Origin: Diabrotica undecimpunctata
Taxonomy: Eukaryota; Arthropoda; Insecta; Coleoptera; Chrysomelidae
Length of the DNA stretch: 64,000 nt
Direction: 5' to 3'
NCBI RefSeq assembly: GCF_040954645.1
Contig: NC_092803.1
Coordinates: forward strand, 65,431,427-65,495,426
Numbering within the stretch: position 1 is the first letter of the stretch; every line of letters starts with the position of its first letter. Shown here piece by piece: positions 1 through 10,053 of the stretch. The position numbers were made by a program, and so were the translations under genes. The notes below the pieces were generated by a model. It was not told the origin of the DNA. It did not search any database and was given only the letters and a program-made list of their open reading frames with translations.

Positions 1-528
1 AACAAAAGTCCAATGAGCTCAAACCGTACTACAAAATTGAAAACATATCCGTACACAGATCTAAAAATCCTGGTTAAAATCCACTGTACTTTTACATGGC
101 AAAATTATTGGGAAAAATTAGATACAAAATTAAATGTAATTTGCCCAAAAATAAATGCTGTTCTGGAGACTCCTTCGGAAACAGAAGAAACCAACTTATT
201 ATTAACCGTCTAAGTATTGGCCATACTGCCTTAACACACAAATACTTAATAACAAAAGAACCATTACCTATCTGCTCCAGCTGCTATAATCCACTGACCG
301 TTAAACATATCCTGCTTAATTGTCCTCAATTCATGGAAAAAAAAGATCCCACGTATTCACAGATAATGATCTCAAAACAGCTCTCACCAAAAAAATTTCA
401 ACAGTGTTAACCTATTTAAAACGCGTCATATTATTCAATTGTATTTAATGTAATATTTCTTGTATTTGTTATATCCACTAAAAAACCCTGCGCAGTTGAT
501 GTGGTTTTGTGTTTAAATAAAAAAAAAT
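1..528 (+). mobile_element. 3' end of a Jockey/I-like LINE (RNase H tail), degraded
   Basis: The frame over 96-410 carries the tail found behind the RNase H domain of I/Jockey-type non-LTR retrotransposons. It reads RLSIGHTALTHKYL, then PICSSCYNPLTVKHILLNC, the Cys-rich 'C..C....T..H.L..C' motif. The upstream part is in another frame (from 13), so at least one frameshift is present. An A-rich tail at about 515-528 fits the 3' end of a retroposed copy. The element runs off the left edge of the window, so its 5' extent is unknown. In an intact relative this domain would help remove the RNA template during target-primed reverse transcription; this copy cannot. Confidence 0.85.
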
Positions 529-949
529 TAATTCAGAAAATGACGAAAAATTATTAATATATAAGTTCCCTAATTTCCTGTAGAGTGTATTGTAACTGAT
601 AATGCTGAATACAATAATGTATCAAATCAATTAATAGGGCCCAGTATTTCTACAAAATCAGATTTAATATATCGCTTGAATTTGCTTTAAAATTTTAATC
701 ATCAATTGTATGAAATTATCAAATGACACAAAGATCATATTCGATATAAATTTGGCAAATTAGATTAGTTCCTGTAAAAACTATTTGCGTTGGTTGAACA
801 TGAATTGCAAGTACTGTAGATAACTGGGAGAAACTGTGTGAATATGTTGTAAAAGTAGAAGAAAAAGTATTTGGAAAAATAGATGAGGATTGTTTTAAAT
901 AATTCTAGCGACGATGAATAGTTCTTCAACATTTACGATATAAGTCATG
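529..949. other. AT-rich intergenic stretch, nothing recognised
   Basis: I see no coding similarity, repeat unit or terminal repeat between the LINE tail and the probable LTR. Confidence 0.5.
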
Positions 950-1334
950 TGTTACGCCACTGTCTCCCAACCTAAGAATCGAACGCAGACACCAAGTCGC
1001 CAGAAACTGGCCGAAATATCGAGAAAAAGAATCGGTGTTCAGAGAGTTTAGATGAAGTTACGTGGAAAAAGCGGTAGAAAATTTCAGTGACGTGTCGATG
1101 CAGAGCCGAACCGTATAAATACCAACGTGTTAGATTTTTAAGTTTAGTCTAAAATAAACTGTTGTATCGCGTAAGCTGTAAAATAAATTAATATTGTGTT
1201 TCTTTTTGTCAGTTAGAATAAGTGTAAAAGACTAATAAATTATATAGTGTAAATAAATAAATAAATAAATTAAGTGTTAGCACATTTAAATAATAAATAA
1301 AAAGATTGTAAATAAAGATAGTAAAATCATTACA
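950..1334 (+). mobile_element. Probable LTR (solo or 5' LTR remnant)
   Basis: The segment starts with TGTTACGCCACTG and can be ended at ...ATTACA, giving TG...CA termini. A TATA-like GTATAAATA lies at about 1113, followed by several AATAAA polyadenylation signals at 1150-1310. Just beyond the proposed end, CGGCACCCGAAGTGG (about 1349-1363) resembles a tRNA primer-binding region of Ty3/Gypsy-type elements. No gag or pol follows and no second LTR was found, so it is a solo or truncated relic. The boundaries are inferred from the TG/CA rule only. Confidence 0.5.
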
Positions 1335-1658
1335 AATGTAATATTCTCCGGCACCCGAAGTGGTACCAGAGTAGATAAGAAAATAAGTAATATTTACCTG
1401 TTTGAGCGTCATTGCTAGGCTAGGATAAGGCTAACATTTATCGTACTTATTATATTATTTCGGTTACAGAATAATTTTTAGAAATCTCCATTTGATTTGA
1501 ATTTGACTGACGCGCCAATGAAAAAAACATAAACCTTTGAACTTGTGACTAAAATTTACATTAAAATATTATGATTTATGCATTGACAACACATGCAAAA
1601 TAAGCCAGAACAGACAATCTGTAAAACGAACGATCAACAGATCTAATAATGTATTATA
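1335..1658. other. Short non-coding stretch after the LTR, up to the Tc1 target site
   Basis: It contains the primer-binding-like sequence just after the LTR and otherwise nothing I recognise. It ends in the TA (1657-1658) that is the left target duplication of the next element. Confidence 0.4.
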
Positions 1659-3203
1659 CACTCATGGACAAAAATATCGAATATTTTGGAATTTTCAAAT
1701 TTTTGTTTTTTCAAAATAAATTCTGGTCAAGCAAGTCGTTTATTGTAAAATAGAGTTTATTTTAACAATGTTTAATGAACAACTTTAAGTTTTTATGCGG
1801 AGAAAATTGTGAAAAAAATAAATGTTTAATACATATTAGGTAAATAAGTGTATTTTACTCTAAACTTAAATGATAATTTAAATTGCTTCAACAACTGGTT
1901 TAAACTGAAAGAAGTGCATGATTAGTAACGAGTATTCCCCCCTCTAGCTCTTATTAATGCTTGCATCTTTCTCAGCATGCTTGCAAGTAAATTTTGGACA
2001 GATTCTCGGGAAATTGCATTCCATTCATCCTGTGCAGCAAGCCGAAGCTGCTCTATCGTATTTGGAACGGGATTTCTTTGTCGTTTGCTGCATTTTAGGT
2101 GATCCCACATGTGCTCTATTGGATTTAGATCCGGGCTAGAGGTTGGCCAATCCAAACTTCGAATTTGGACCTCATCAAGATAATTACTTACTATGGCAGC
2201 GGCATGTGGTCAAGCATTATCGTGCAATAACGTAAATCTTTCATATCCAATGTAACCAACATATGACAAAACATGATCTTGCAGGATGTTTTAAACGTAA
2301 GAAGTACCAGTCATCCGTCCAATCACTTCTACAAGTGCGGTACGTACCTCCCAACTAATACCTTCCCAAAGAATTATGCCATCAACTCCAAAACTAACGG
2401 TCTGGGCGAGACTGCAGCTGGCGAATCATTCTCCAACTCTTCTGTAGACATAGTTTTGACCATCTGGCTTTCATAATGGGATTCTGGTCTCATCAGTGAA
2501 AACAACGTTTTTCCAGTTGTCGATATCCCACTAAATATGTGTTCTTGCAAATTCCAAACGACGAATTTTATGATTTTGGAGAAGACGTGGAACTTTGGCG
2601 GGGCGTCTGGGCTTTAGGTTTGCTTTATTTGATCTTCGTCTAACTGTTTGTGAACTCACATTAACTTGTCTAACATTTAATAGCTCATTTCTGAGGTGCA
2701 TCGATGTCAATGAACGATTTCGTTTAGAATTAAGAACCAAAAAACGTAAGACCAGGCCTTCGTACAAAATTTCCTGTTTCGCGGTACCTTTTTAGAGTAT
2801 TTGAAACTATAGATTCAGTTCTGGTGAGACGTCGTGCATATCCTTCCTCGTACAAAATTACAATATGTGGTACTTGGACTTCATCGCAGTGCCGAATTGG
2901 TGGGATACTTGTTTTAAACTTAGTTAAATCAAAACAATATGTAATAAAACTTAATAAATTAAACTAAAAATAACCGAATTAGTATGATTTTTCCTCTGCG
3001 TGAAGAAAGATTTTTACGATAAAATGTACGAATGACACTAACCACTGAATAAACGTCAAAATAAACATCAAAATATTTCAAACCAGTTGAGTACATCAGT
3101 CTACTATATGAGTATTATCAGTAATCAAAAATTATTTTAAAATAATAGTGACTACAAAAAAATTGGAAAATTTCAAAATATTCGATATTTTTGTCCATGA
3201 GTG
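1659..3203 (-). mobile_element. Complete Tc1-like DNA transposon, both ends present
   Basis: Both termini start CACTCATGGACAAAAATATC and are inverted relative to each other; the outer 30 bp are identical. The element is 1545 bp and is flanked by TA at 1657-1658 and 3204-3205, the target duplication expected of Tc1/mariner. The transposase lies on the minus strand inside it. Size, ends and flanks agree, so the boundaries are firm. The near-identical ends suggest a fairly recent insertion compared with most relics here, although the transposase is already broken. Confidence 0.95.
1922..2905 (-). pseudogene. Tc1 transposase pseudogene
   Basis: Reading leftward, the N-terminal part gives an HTH-like region (YARRLTRTESIVSNTLKRY), then NELLNVRQVNVSSQTVRRR, the second paired-type DNA-binding motif. 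TDETRI carries the first catalytic Asp, LLHDNA the second, and DLNPIEHMWDHL the Glu, ending ARGGNTRY. This is the DDE order of Tc1-type transposases. Several frameshifts and stops, for example just after HDNA, break it into pieces (1922-2155 and 2531-2767 are the longest open parts). It is non-functional but clearly the native gene of the 1659-3203 element. Confidence 0.92.
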
Positions 3204-3205
3204 TA

Positions 3206-3679
3206 TTTAATTGGCGGCAAAGGTATATCGAATTTGTGTTTTATTGAGCCAAAATTAGAACCTCGTGTTACTTGATTAAAATTTAAAGCAGTATATATGT
3301 GTGCAAGGATATAACCTGCAAACTGAGTTATTGAAAATATTAAAACCGTTAAATTGATATTTTGTCATTTAGAATCGTTAAAAATGATCAAATAAAACAC
3401 AACAAGAATCATTGTGAGAAGTCTTACATACTCTTTATTTCCAAGTATTTTATTACCTACAATATACTCTTAGACTGTTAAAAAACTCTTCGTCCTCTAG
3501 CGACTAACATTATAGGGACAACTAGTAAATGCTCTTCACTTTATCACGGATGGACGTATATCTTTTTCTGATTCTATCTATATATCTATGACAAAAACCT
3601 CTAACTTAGGATATTGGCCTGCCCCACTTTCCTTCATCGTTCTGTATCTTAGACTACTTAAATCCATATCGGTCCTGCC
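3206..3679. other. AT-rich intergenic stretch, nothing recognised
   Basis: No family similarity seen. The short open frames at about 3578-3800 on both strands do not match anything except the LINE tail annotated next. Confidence 0.4.
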
Positions 3680-3775
3680 AATTATTCCATGTGGCAGAAG
3701 ATCGGGAAGCCTTCGCAATGGTGATCGCCAACGTCGGATAATTCTGATATGGCACGTGAAGAGGAAGATCGGTCT
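3680..3775 (+). mobile_element. RTE-like LINE 3' tail fragment
   Basis: The segment around ATTCCATGTGGCAGAAGATC, then CCTTCGCAATGG...CACGTGAAGAGGAAGA, closely matches 38238-38325, which sits at the end of a recognisable LINE tail. Translation reads like EAFAMVIANV, the last residues of the endonuclease/RT polyprotein (compare IAMMIADLRRGDG at 7130-7165). It is only a 3' stub. Confidence 0.65.
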
Positions 3776-3839
3776 AGCAAAATACACTAAGTCGAACAAT
3801 TCACAGCAGAAGTAAAACCAATGAAATCAGATATTACAG

Positions 3840-3990
3840 TTCTTGAATCACATAATTATTAGAGTACATATTACATGGAAAGAGCACGACCTCGAGATCA
3901 TTCGAATATATGCGCTATCAGAAAGTACATCAAATCTAAATAATGAAAATCAAAATGTGCTGTTAAGAGATTTTAATGCTTGGACAGCAT
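3840..3990 (+). mobile_element. LINE endonuclease-domain fragment
   Basis: The frame gives WKEHDLEIIRIYALSES followed by NVLLRDFNAWTALE. This matches the 'iigvYaP...viLlGDFNAr' block of APE-type endonucleases of non-LTR elements; the usual Gly of GDFNA is Arg here. Only about 50 residues survive. Orientation is the same as the RT remnants downstream, but 1.8 kb and a DNA transposon lie between them, so linkage is not shown. Confidence 0.6.
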
Positions 3991-4339
3991 TGGAGCCCTT
4001 GGAGTATTACGTAACACAATTTGGGGGAGGGGTCTTTTAAGCTGTTACGGTGTGTTACAGGGGTTGGAGAGTGTTCAAACAACGTAACATTGTTTTTTTA
4101 CTTAAAATAAAAAAACTATAAAATTAAAATTTCCCAAGTTGACAATCTTTTTCGTTTATGTTTTACGGGGAATCTCTCGATTGTATTCTACAATATTGTT
4201 ATTTTGTTCCTTTTGTTTATGTTTTACAGGAAATCCTTCCACTGTATTGTACATACTTTTTATTTTGTTTTAGCTGTCAGTAATACACAGAAACACATTG
4301 CTATAATCAGTGTTGTAAAAGTGAATTCATATTGTAATG

Positions 4340-5482
4340 TCATCAAAAGTCATCAACAAAAGAGATTTCTGCCCACAAAAAGATTTATTATCTAGACGAA
4401 ACGTGGGAGAATGCTAGTCACATAGTATCTAAGATCTGGCAAGATACTACTGTAACAAGTAATCGTAAAGCATTTGTGGACAATTTATAAAACAGGGTTA
4501 CGAGAACCAACGGGTAAGTTGCAACGACTGATTAATTATACTCATATAGGTAGTCAGACTGGCTTTTTAGACGATATTGTTCTGAAGGTATTTGTTTGTG
4601 GCACGTTAAAGTAATTACTATTTAAATGGGAATAAGCCACAATTAAAAGTTAAAGTACGTTTATTGACGTTTCAATTTCCACTTCGGAAATCGTTCTCAA
4701 AATACAAACATTCGTAAATTAAACAAATTTTTTTTTATTTTTTTTTTTTTAATTTACGAATCTTTGTATTTTGAGAACTATTTCCGAAGTTGAAATTGAA
4801 ACGTCAATAAACGTACTTTAACCTTTAATTGTGGCTTATTCCCATTTAAATAGTAATATTTAGACGATATTGTACTAATTTTTTTTTTCAAAGAAACAGG
4901 GGAAAATGGTTTGAATCGCTTCTTTCATGAGTTGAGTCAAATTCGATAATAGTGGTGGATAACGCTTCCTATCACAGCCGATTAGTAGAACATCTGCCAA
5001 CTATGGCCACCAGAAAAGCAGGCATGCCGAGATGGTTAGGACAAAAAGGAATTCCATTTTCCGACATGGTTAAGGCTAAGCTTATAAGTGTCATTAGACA
5101 GCACCGTGACAGATATTGCCAGCATGTTGTAGATACGCAATGGCTCGTGCTAAAGGCATCACCATTTTGAGACTTCTTCCTTACCATTGCGAGTTAAACC
5201 CGATAAAATTAATGTGGGCTCAAGTAAAGGATTACTTAGCTCGTGAAAACGTGACATATAATAAAAATTTCTGATGTCCACCGTTTTTTAGAACTCGCAA
5301 TGGAACGGATACTGAAAGAAGAATGGGCTAATGCCGTAGCCCATGTGATCAAGGATGAAGAGAAAATGTGGAGATTGGACGGGATGTTACGACATTGTTT
5401 TCGACAAAATAATAATAGACGTAAGTGTGACTTGGGATTCCTTTTCGGACGAGTCGCTGAATTCCGAAACTTCGTAAGCTTA
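4340..5482 (+). pseudogene. Long-spaced DDE transposase (IS630/Tc1/mariner superfamily), copy 1
   Basis: Block 1 (4387-4580) reads YYLDETWENASHIVSKIWQD, with the first catalytic Asp. After an insertion (4581-4858) the frame resumes with VVDNASYHSRL (second Asp) and LPYHCELNPIKLMWAQVK. The last motif should hold the catalytic Glu, but Lys is present (codon 5206-5208). Block 4 is EEWANAVAHVIKDEEKMW, followed in another frame by an acidic tail ending at 5482. The second Asp and the Glu position are about 81-82 residues apart once one small indel is allowed for, far more than the 34 of ordinary Tc1 and similar to the group I recall as DD82E/Sailor. Two more copies occur here (43428-43860 and 52700-54318). 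Start and terminal repeats were not found. Confidence 0.85.
4581..4858. mobile_element. 278-bp inverted-repeat retroposon-like insert with 15-bp target duplication
   Basis: It splits the transposase. TTTAGACGATATTGT is present at 4566-4580 and again at 4859-4873, a 15-bp target duplication. The insert is mostly two inverted arms (about 4606-4715 and 4752-4856) around a T-rich centre. The arms carry GGGAATAAGCCACAATTAAA, then a region ending GACGTTTCAATTTCC...GGAAATCG. Part of the same repeat recurs at 15110-15205. Variable-length duplications and inverted copies are typical of Penelope-like retroelements, and in antisense the arm contains a hairpin followed by GAAACGTC. The family call is inference. 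Confidence 0.7.
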
Positions 5483-5784
5483 ACTTATTATTTAGGTAAT
5501 TATTTCTTTGCTTTGTAGTTCTCCTTCTATATTACTGGAATATAATATTTTTGCAAAGTTTTGTGTTTTTTGAAGAATTAGGCCCTGTATAATAACAATA
5601 AAATTTTACTTTATTTTGTTAGACAACTATAAGATACCTGTCAAATCACATACGATAATTTAATAATTATATCTGTCTAAGATTTAATTTTTACGTAATT
5701 ACTTATGTGTTTACATAAATAATAAATACTTACGCCTCTGCAAAGTTGACAATTCAATTGGAAATTGTTATAGTAACTGATACA
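5483..5784. other. AT-rich spacer, nothing recognised
   Basis: No coding similarity or terminal repeat was found between the transposase tail and the LINE linker. Confidence 0.4.
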
Positions 5785-7355
5785 TGTAAACAATTACATG
5801 AAAAACGAAGAAGGCAATATAAGGACAAGGCAGACGAATGCAGAAGAAAACAAAGAGAAATAAAACAAAAACTACAAGCGGCTAAAGAAAAGTGGATAGC
5901 GGATAGATGTTAGGAAATGGAAGAATTAGAAAAGAAGCATGACAATTTGCACAAGAAAGTTTGTGAAGTTGCTGGCCTGTATATTAAAAAATTGGTTTTC
6001 GCAAAGGCCTAGGAACGCGTGAAGCTCTTTTTTCACTTAATGTACTGATACAAAGATGCCTGGACGTCAATCAAGATATATACGTATGTTTTATTGACTA
6101 TAATAAAGCATTCGATAAAGTACGACATAAACAATTAATGAATGTCCTGAAATCAAAGAAGATTGACTACAACGACCTCAGGATCATATCAAATTTATAC
6201 TATAAACAGCGAGCAAAAGTACGTGTTAACGAACAGCTGTCAGAAGAAATTGAAATAAGATGTGGAGTGAGACAGGGATGCGTATTGTCGCCAAATCTTT
6301 TTAATGCCTACTCCGAAGAGATCCTGAAAAACGCTCTTGAGGGTGAAACAGCTGGAATAAAGGTAAATGGAGTTCCCATTAACAACATTAGATATGCGGA
6401 CGACACTGTGATCTTAGCCGAAAATATTGAAGATCTTCAGAGACTGGTGAACAGAATAGCGGATTATGGAAAAGAGTATGGTCTAACAATGAATGTCAAG
6501 AAGACGAAATTTATGGGAATATCGAAAACTCAAAGAAATAACGAGAATCTTCTAATAAATGGAACCAACGTCGAACAAGTGGACAAATATGCATATCTGG
6601 GAACAATGATTAACTCCACAAATGATTACATTCAGGCGATCGAAATCAGAATAGAAAAGGCTAGAGCAAATTTAACATAATGAGAAGAGTGCTATGTACA
6701 AGGGATTTAAAATTAGAACTAAGAGTTAGGTTGGCGAGGTGCTATGTTTTTTCGCCTCTATTTTATGGAATGGAATCTTGGACCTTGAATGCGACATCAA
6801 TGAAAAAACTGGAATCATTCGAGCTGTGGGTGTATAGAAGAATTCTGAAAATATCGTGGACAGAACACGTGATAAACAAAGAGGTTCTGAGAAGGATGAA
6901 TAAAGAAATAGAAATTTTAAATATAATTAAAACAAGAAAATTGGAATATCTCGGACATATTACACGTGGAGAGAAATACACCTTGCTCCAACTGATTATG
7001 CAGGGAAAGATCCAAGGAAAGATAAGCATAGCGAGGCGTAGAATGTCATGGTTGCGCAACCTAAGAGAGTGGTACGGATGTACATCAAATGAACTTTTCA
7101 GAGCAGCCGTCTCAAAAGTCCGAATAGCTATGATGATTGCCGACCTCCGCCGCGGAGATGGCACTTGAAGAAGAATATTAAAAAAAACACTAATACTCTA
7201 GTAGATAATGCAGGAAAAGTTATCATTGATGAACGAGAAATATTTAAAACATGGAGTAACTATATTATTGAATTGTTCTAAGATGACCGGCCAAACATAT
7301 ATTGCAATTAAAATCAAGAAGGGCCTGAAATTTTAAAATCTGAATTTCTGCCTGC
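5785..7355 (+). mobile_element. Older RTE-like LINE copy, interrupted by a second LINE
   Basis: Left piece (5785-5991) encodes the charged linker between endonuclease and RT: KQREIKQKLQAAKEKW, then EMEELEKKHDNLHKKVCEV with one stop. Right piece (about 7175-7355) continues it: NTNTLVDNAGKVIIDEREIF, then KTWSNYIIELF and ILKSEFLPAIK, the stretch normally found just before the RT palm. The two pieces join in logical order once 5992-7174 is removed, so they are one copy split by a later insertion. Stops at several positions show it is dead. Confidence 0.8.
5992..7174 (+). pseudogene. 5'-truncated RTE-like LINE with near-intact reverse transcriptase
   Basis: From 5994 one frame runs through the RT domain: GFRKGLGTREALF, CFIDYNKAFDKV, GVRQGCVLSPNLF, IRYADDTVILAE (catalytic YADD), LTMNVKKTKFM and YLGTMIN. 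A one-base loss in the T run near 6668 ends this frame at 6679. The C-terminal domain continues at 6680-7168 (RRVLCTRDL, YGMESWTLN, WVYRRILKISW, RKLEYLGHI, IAMMIADLRRGDGT). Only this frameshift separates the copy from an open frame of about 390 residues. ATATTAAAAAA occurs at both ends (5981-5991 and 7175-7185), a target duplication for target-primed insertion. It is the youngest-looking LINE here. Confidence 0.93.
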
Positions 7356-7361
7356 AATAAA

Positions 7362-7970
7362 ATATTCTTCTTCTTTTTATGTAGACATGACTCTGTCTGT
7401 TTTCCAATTTGCCTCCAGTAAGTTGTTGCATCGTTTTCGTGGTCTTCCTACTGATCGTCTTCCTATCAATTTTTCGTCATAAATGTTTCTAAGTGTTTTC
7501 ATCTCTGCTGTTTCTAACATCCTTTTTGTCCTCTCTTTGTCAGATCGTGTTTCTGCCGCGTATGTCATTATTGGTCGGATGACTATTTTGTAAATTATGC
7601 CTTACATTTCTTTCCCGATATTTTTATTTCTCCATATTGTTTCATTCAGGCAGCCTGCGGCTCTGTTTGCTCCATTCACTTAATCTTCCACTTCAGTTTC
7701 GAGCTTTCCGTAGCTAGATAATGTGATGCCTACATATTTAAACTTCATCTCTTGTTCTATTATCTGACCCTACAACTCCAATCTTAGTAAATTTGCTGTT
7801 GTAACCATGCATTTTGTCTTTTTTGGGGAAATTAACATGTTAAATTTTCTGGTGGTTATATTAAATTGGTGCAGCATACGTTGTAAATCCTATTGATTTT
7901 AAGAGAGTAGCATTACGTCGTCTGCATAGCAGAGTATTTTAAGTTGTTTTTCTCTCATTATGGTATAATA
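7362..7970 (-). pseudogene. RTE-like LINE fragment (RT catalytic loop to 3' end)
   Basis: On the minus strand the frame gives KILCYADDVMLLS (catalytic YADD), FNMLISPKKTKCMV, and YVGITLSSYGKLE. It then gives RPIMTYAAETRSDKERTKRM, a frameshifted stretch and GRPRKRCNNLLEANW. These are the end of the RT palm, the thumb and the C-terminal tail of an endonuclease/RT polyprotein. The 3' end (TTCTTCTTTTTATG on the plus strand, 7368-7382) abuts the older LINE. The family differs from the 5992-7174 copy. At least two stops and frameshifts. Confidence 0.85.
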
Positions 7971-8029
7971 TAATAATATGCAAAATTAATCAGAGAAGTA
8001 AAAAACATGGTGTATACTAGCGTATGTTT

Positions 8030-8235
8030 TCACCTCATTGTATAAAGGATATGATTTATCACCAGAGTGGACAAAAACACATAAGAAAATATTGTCCTAC
8101 AGAAGGTCATAACTCGTAACTCTCAAGACTCTATGGAAAAATAAAAAATAAAATTGAAAAAGAGAGGACATATGTAGAAAGACAAATTGGCTTTCGTGCA
8201 GGTAGATCATGCATAGACAGCATATTAGTTTTATT
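8030..8235 (+). pseudogene. LINE reverse-transcriptase fragment (finger region)
   Basis: The plus strand encodes SRLYGKIKNKIEKERTYVER then QIGFRAGRSCIDSILVL, the 'q.GFR.GRst.d.i' motif of LINE RT, with a frameshift before it. It faces the minus-strand fragments on both sides, so it is a separate truncated or rearranged copy. Confidence 0.7.
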
Positions 8236-8239
8236 ACAA

Positions 8240-8595
8240 ATTCCAGTTATTTCTTTTTCTATACGATAGTTTGATATTCAGTATTTGCCTTTATATATAA
8301 TATTATTTTCGCTATATTTTGTATGTTGTCCTTGGTAAATGTCCATGTTTTGGGACTTGTATGTAAGAAACGATAATTTACCGTTCAAGATTTGCTTTTA
8401 TATACTTACTAAGGGTATTTCTTAATTTTTAGTGTATAAGAAAGTGTACCAAATGATGCCTAATTTTCTTCTTTTTATTTTCTCGCATTGATTTTCTTTA
8501 CTGAGTTTTGTGATTTTCCTTAAGTATTCGTATTCAGTTACTTGTTCTATATTTGTTTATTCTACTATGAGTTTTCAAAATTCGAATTATGCCGA
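8240..8595 (-). pseudogene. Degraded LINE RT-thumb fragment
   Basis: In shifting frames the minus strand reads LGTIWYTFLYTKNEEIPL, FLTYKSQNMDIYQGQHTKY and ISNYRIEKEI. These parallel 'w..f.......ip..lk...v...vLtYgsqTWt.tk.n..k...aqra' of the LINE C-terminal domain and resemble the copy at 52893-53506. No frame stays open. This is weak but ordered similarity. Confidence 0.5.
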
Positions 8596-8599
8596 ATTG

Positions 8600-9072
8600 C
8601 TTAAACTAGCTCTAAGAATCAGTGGATCCGAATCCACTGACAGGTTAGGGTCATTTGATTGAAGAAGCCGTACCATTTGTTTTGTTTTCCACCATCCCCC
8701 TGACTCGTTGTAGTATGGCAAAGGGCGACAGTTGTTTCTCGTATGGATCATGCCTCTTCAAGATCGACAACACGAAATGTCCAGCTCATACCATAGGGCG
8801 TGTTAGAATCGATGGACTTCAAGATGTAATTATTAGGTATTATTAGATAAAAACAATTATTAGGTGGCAGATTCTGACTCATTTTACCACAAAGCAACTA
8901 AATTTAATAAATTGAACTGTTTTATAAAAAAATAATTGTTCAGGAAATAAGCTCTTTACGCTGTAGTGTATTATTTTTAAAGAAAGTAGTTTGGAAAAGA
9001 TCTTTATTTTTGACGATAAATATTTATTTTAAAGTATTTGTCTAAACCTTATATGCCAGCCCTCTCTACTTC
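8600..9072. other. Non-coding stretch with a small perfect hairpin
   Basis: CAGTGGATCCGAATCCACTG near 8620 is a perfect 8-bp hairpin with a 4-base loop. The 63-codon open frame at 8655-8846 matches nothing I know. Otherwise nothing recognised. Confidence 0.4.
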
Positions 9073-9355
9073 TTAAGGCCGGTTTTCACGTTACATCTTA
9101 TTGTACGTTTTGTTGGATAGGACAAATCCTATACATTAAAACGTGGCATGTAAACATCAAAACGTACGTCTTGTCGAATCGAAATAAAATCCAACGTCAG
9201 ATCGCAGAAATGATGGGAGAAGCATAGTTTTGTGAGAACTGATAGGATAAAACGTTACGTGAAAATACATGTTCAGACAAGTCGTCCGATCTTGACTCAG
9301 TTGACGACTAGCTCCACTGCAGTTCGCTTCATTTGTCCCAAAAAAAAGCCTAATA

Positions 9356-9480
9356 ATGTCAGATTGGCGGCAATGTACCCACGATTTTCTCGGGGAATTT
9401 ATTGAATTGTATAAAAGTTTTCCTTGTTTAGGCAAGTGAAAAATAAAGACTATAGTGACCGTAATAAAAAAAAAACGTCG
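9356..9480 (+). pseudogene. MADF accessory protein, N-terminal fragment
   Basis: From the ATG at 9356 the frame reads MSDWRQCTHDFLGEFIEL then YKSFPCL, the first helix of a MADF (Myb/SANT-like DNA-binding) domain. A one-base loss after this puts a TGA in frame; the next frame continues VKNKDYSDRNKK, as expected for MADF. The protein then ends. MADF proteins are the usual partner of the Harbinger transposase in insects and are thought to help it bind DNA. It is on the opposite strand to the transposase, as in the 39850-42020 element. Confidence 0.75.
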
Positions 9481-9677
9481 CGTATAAGTTTTTTTTAGTC
9501 TTTACACTGTAAAAATGCTTACGTTTTATTTTATTCTTTTTGGTGTTTAAATCAAAGAAAAACATTTTTTTAAACCTCTACCTATATATAATTAATTAAC
9601 AAATAGTAGTTTAGCTTTAGTTAGTAGTAGTTCTGTTTTAAAACTAAGTAGATTGCATTACAGGTTTCAGGAGTTAT

Positions 9678-10053
9678 TTATCTTAAAGCTGGTTTGGATA
9701 TTATGGTTGTGAACTCCAAGTCCTTGAGGCTGCGTCCTGTTGTAAGATATCTGAGAGTTGCTGTGAGTCTTTCATGGGGTGCAATGGCTTTTCTCATGCA
9801 GTTGTCTTGTTTCAATATGTATGTTGTTACCAACAGCAATTGACAATAGGTTGAGGGGTCCATTCGCAAATAATTGCGCCAGTCATCTGGTTCGCCTCTC
9901 TGTTTTTTTTAGTAACGAGACGTGGGAATACTGGCTTCTTTTCAGAAGCCACTCTCTTGACCATCTTGCCTTTTCCCTCATTTTCCCCTTTTTCCTCAGT
10001 CGCAGTATCGTTATAGTTGAAAAAATAAAAGAAAGTAGCCGTGTCTCCTCCAT
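9678..10053 (-). pseudogene. Harbinger transposase, N-terminal fragment
   Basis: The minus strand gives MEETRLL, RWSREWLLKRSQYSHVSLL, then after a one-base frame change DDWRNYLRMDPSTYCQLLLV, ILKQDNCMRKAIAPHERL and TATLRYLTTGRSL. These match the HARBI1-like N-terminal region ('ERLa.tLRyLatGds'). The catalytic D-D-E part is missing. The codons for L-R-Y are continuous here, whereas in the element at 39850-42020 an intron falls inside the Arg codon of the same motif. Confidence 0.88.

Noticed and set aside
6763..7164. 133-codon minus-strand open frame
   Set aside because: It is a shadow of the LINE C-terminal domain on the plus strand, which has family motifs.
8612..8645. tRNA T-arm-like hairpin near TGGATCCGAATCCACTG
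   Set aside because: No acceptor stem, D-arm or anticodon arm can be drawn around it; it is an isolated palindrome.
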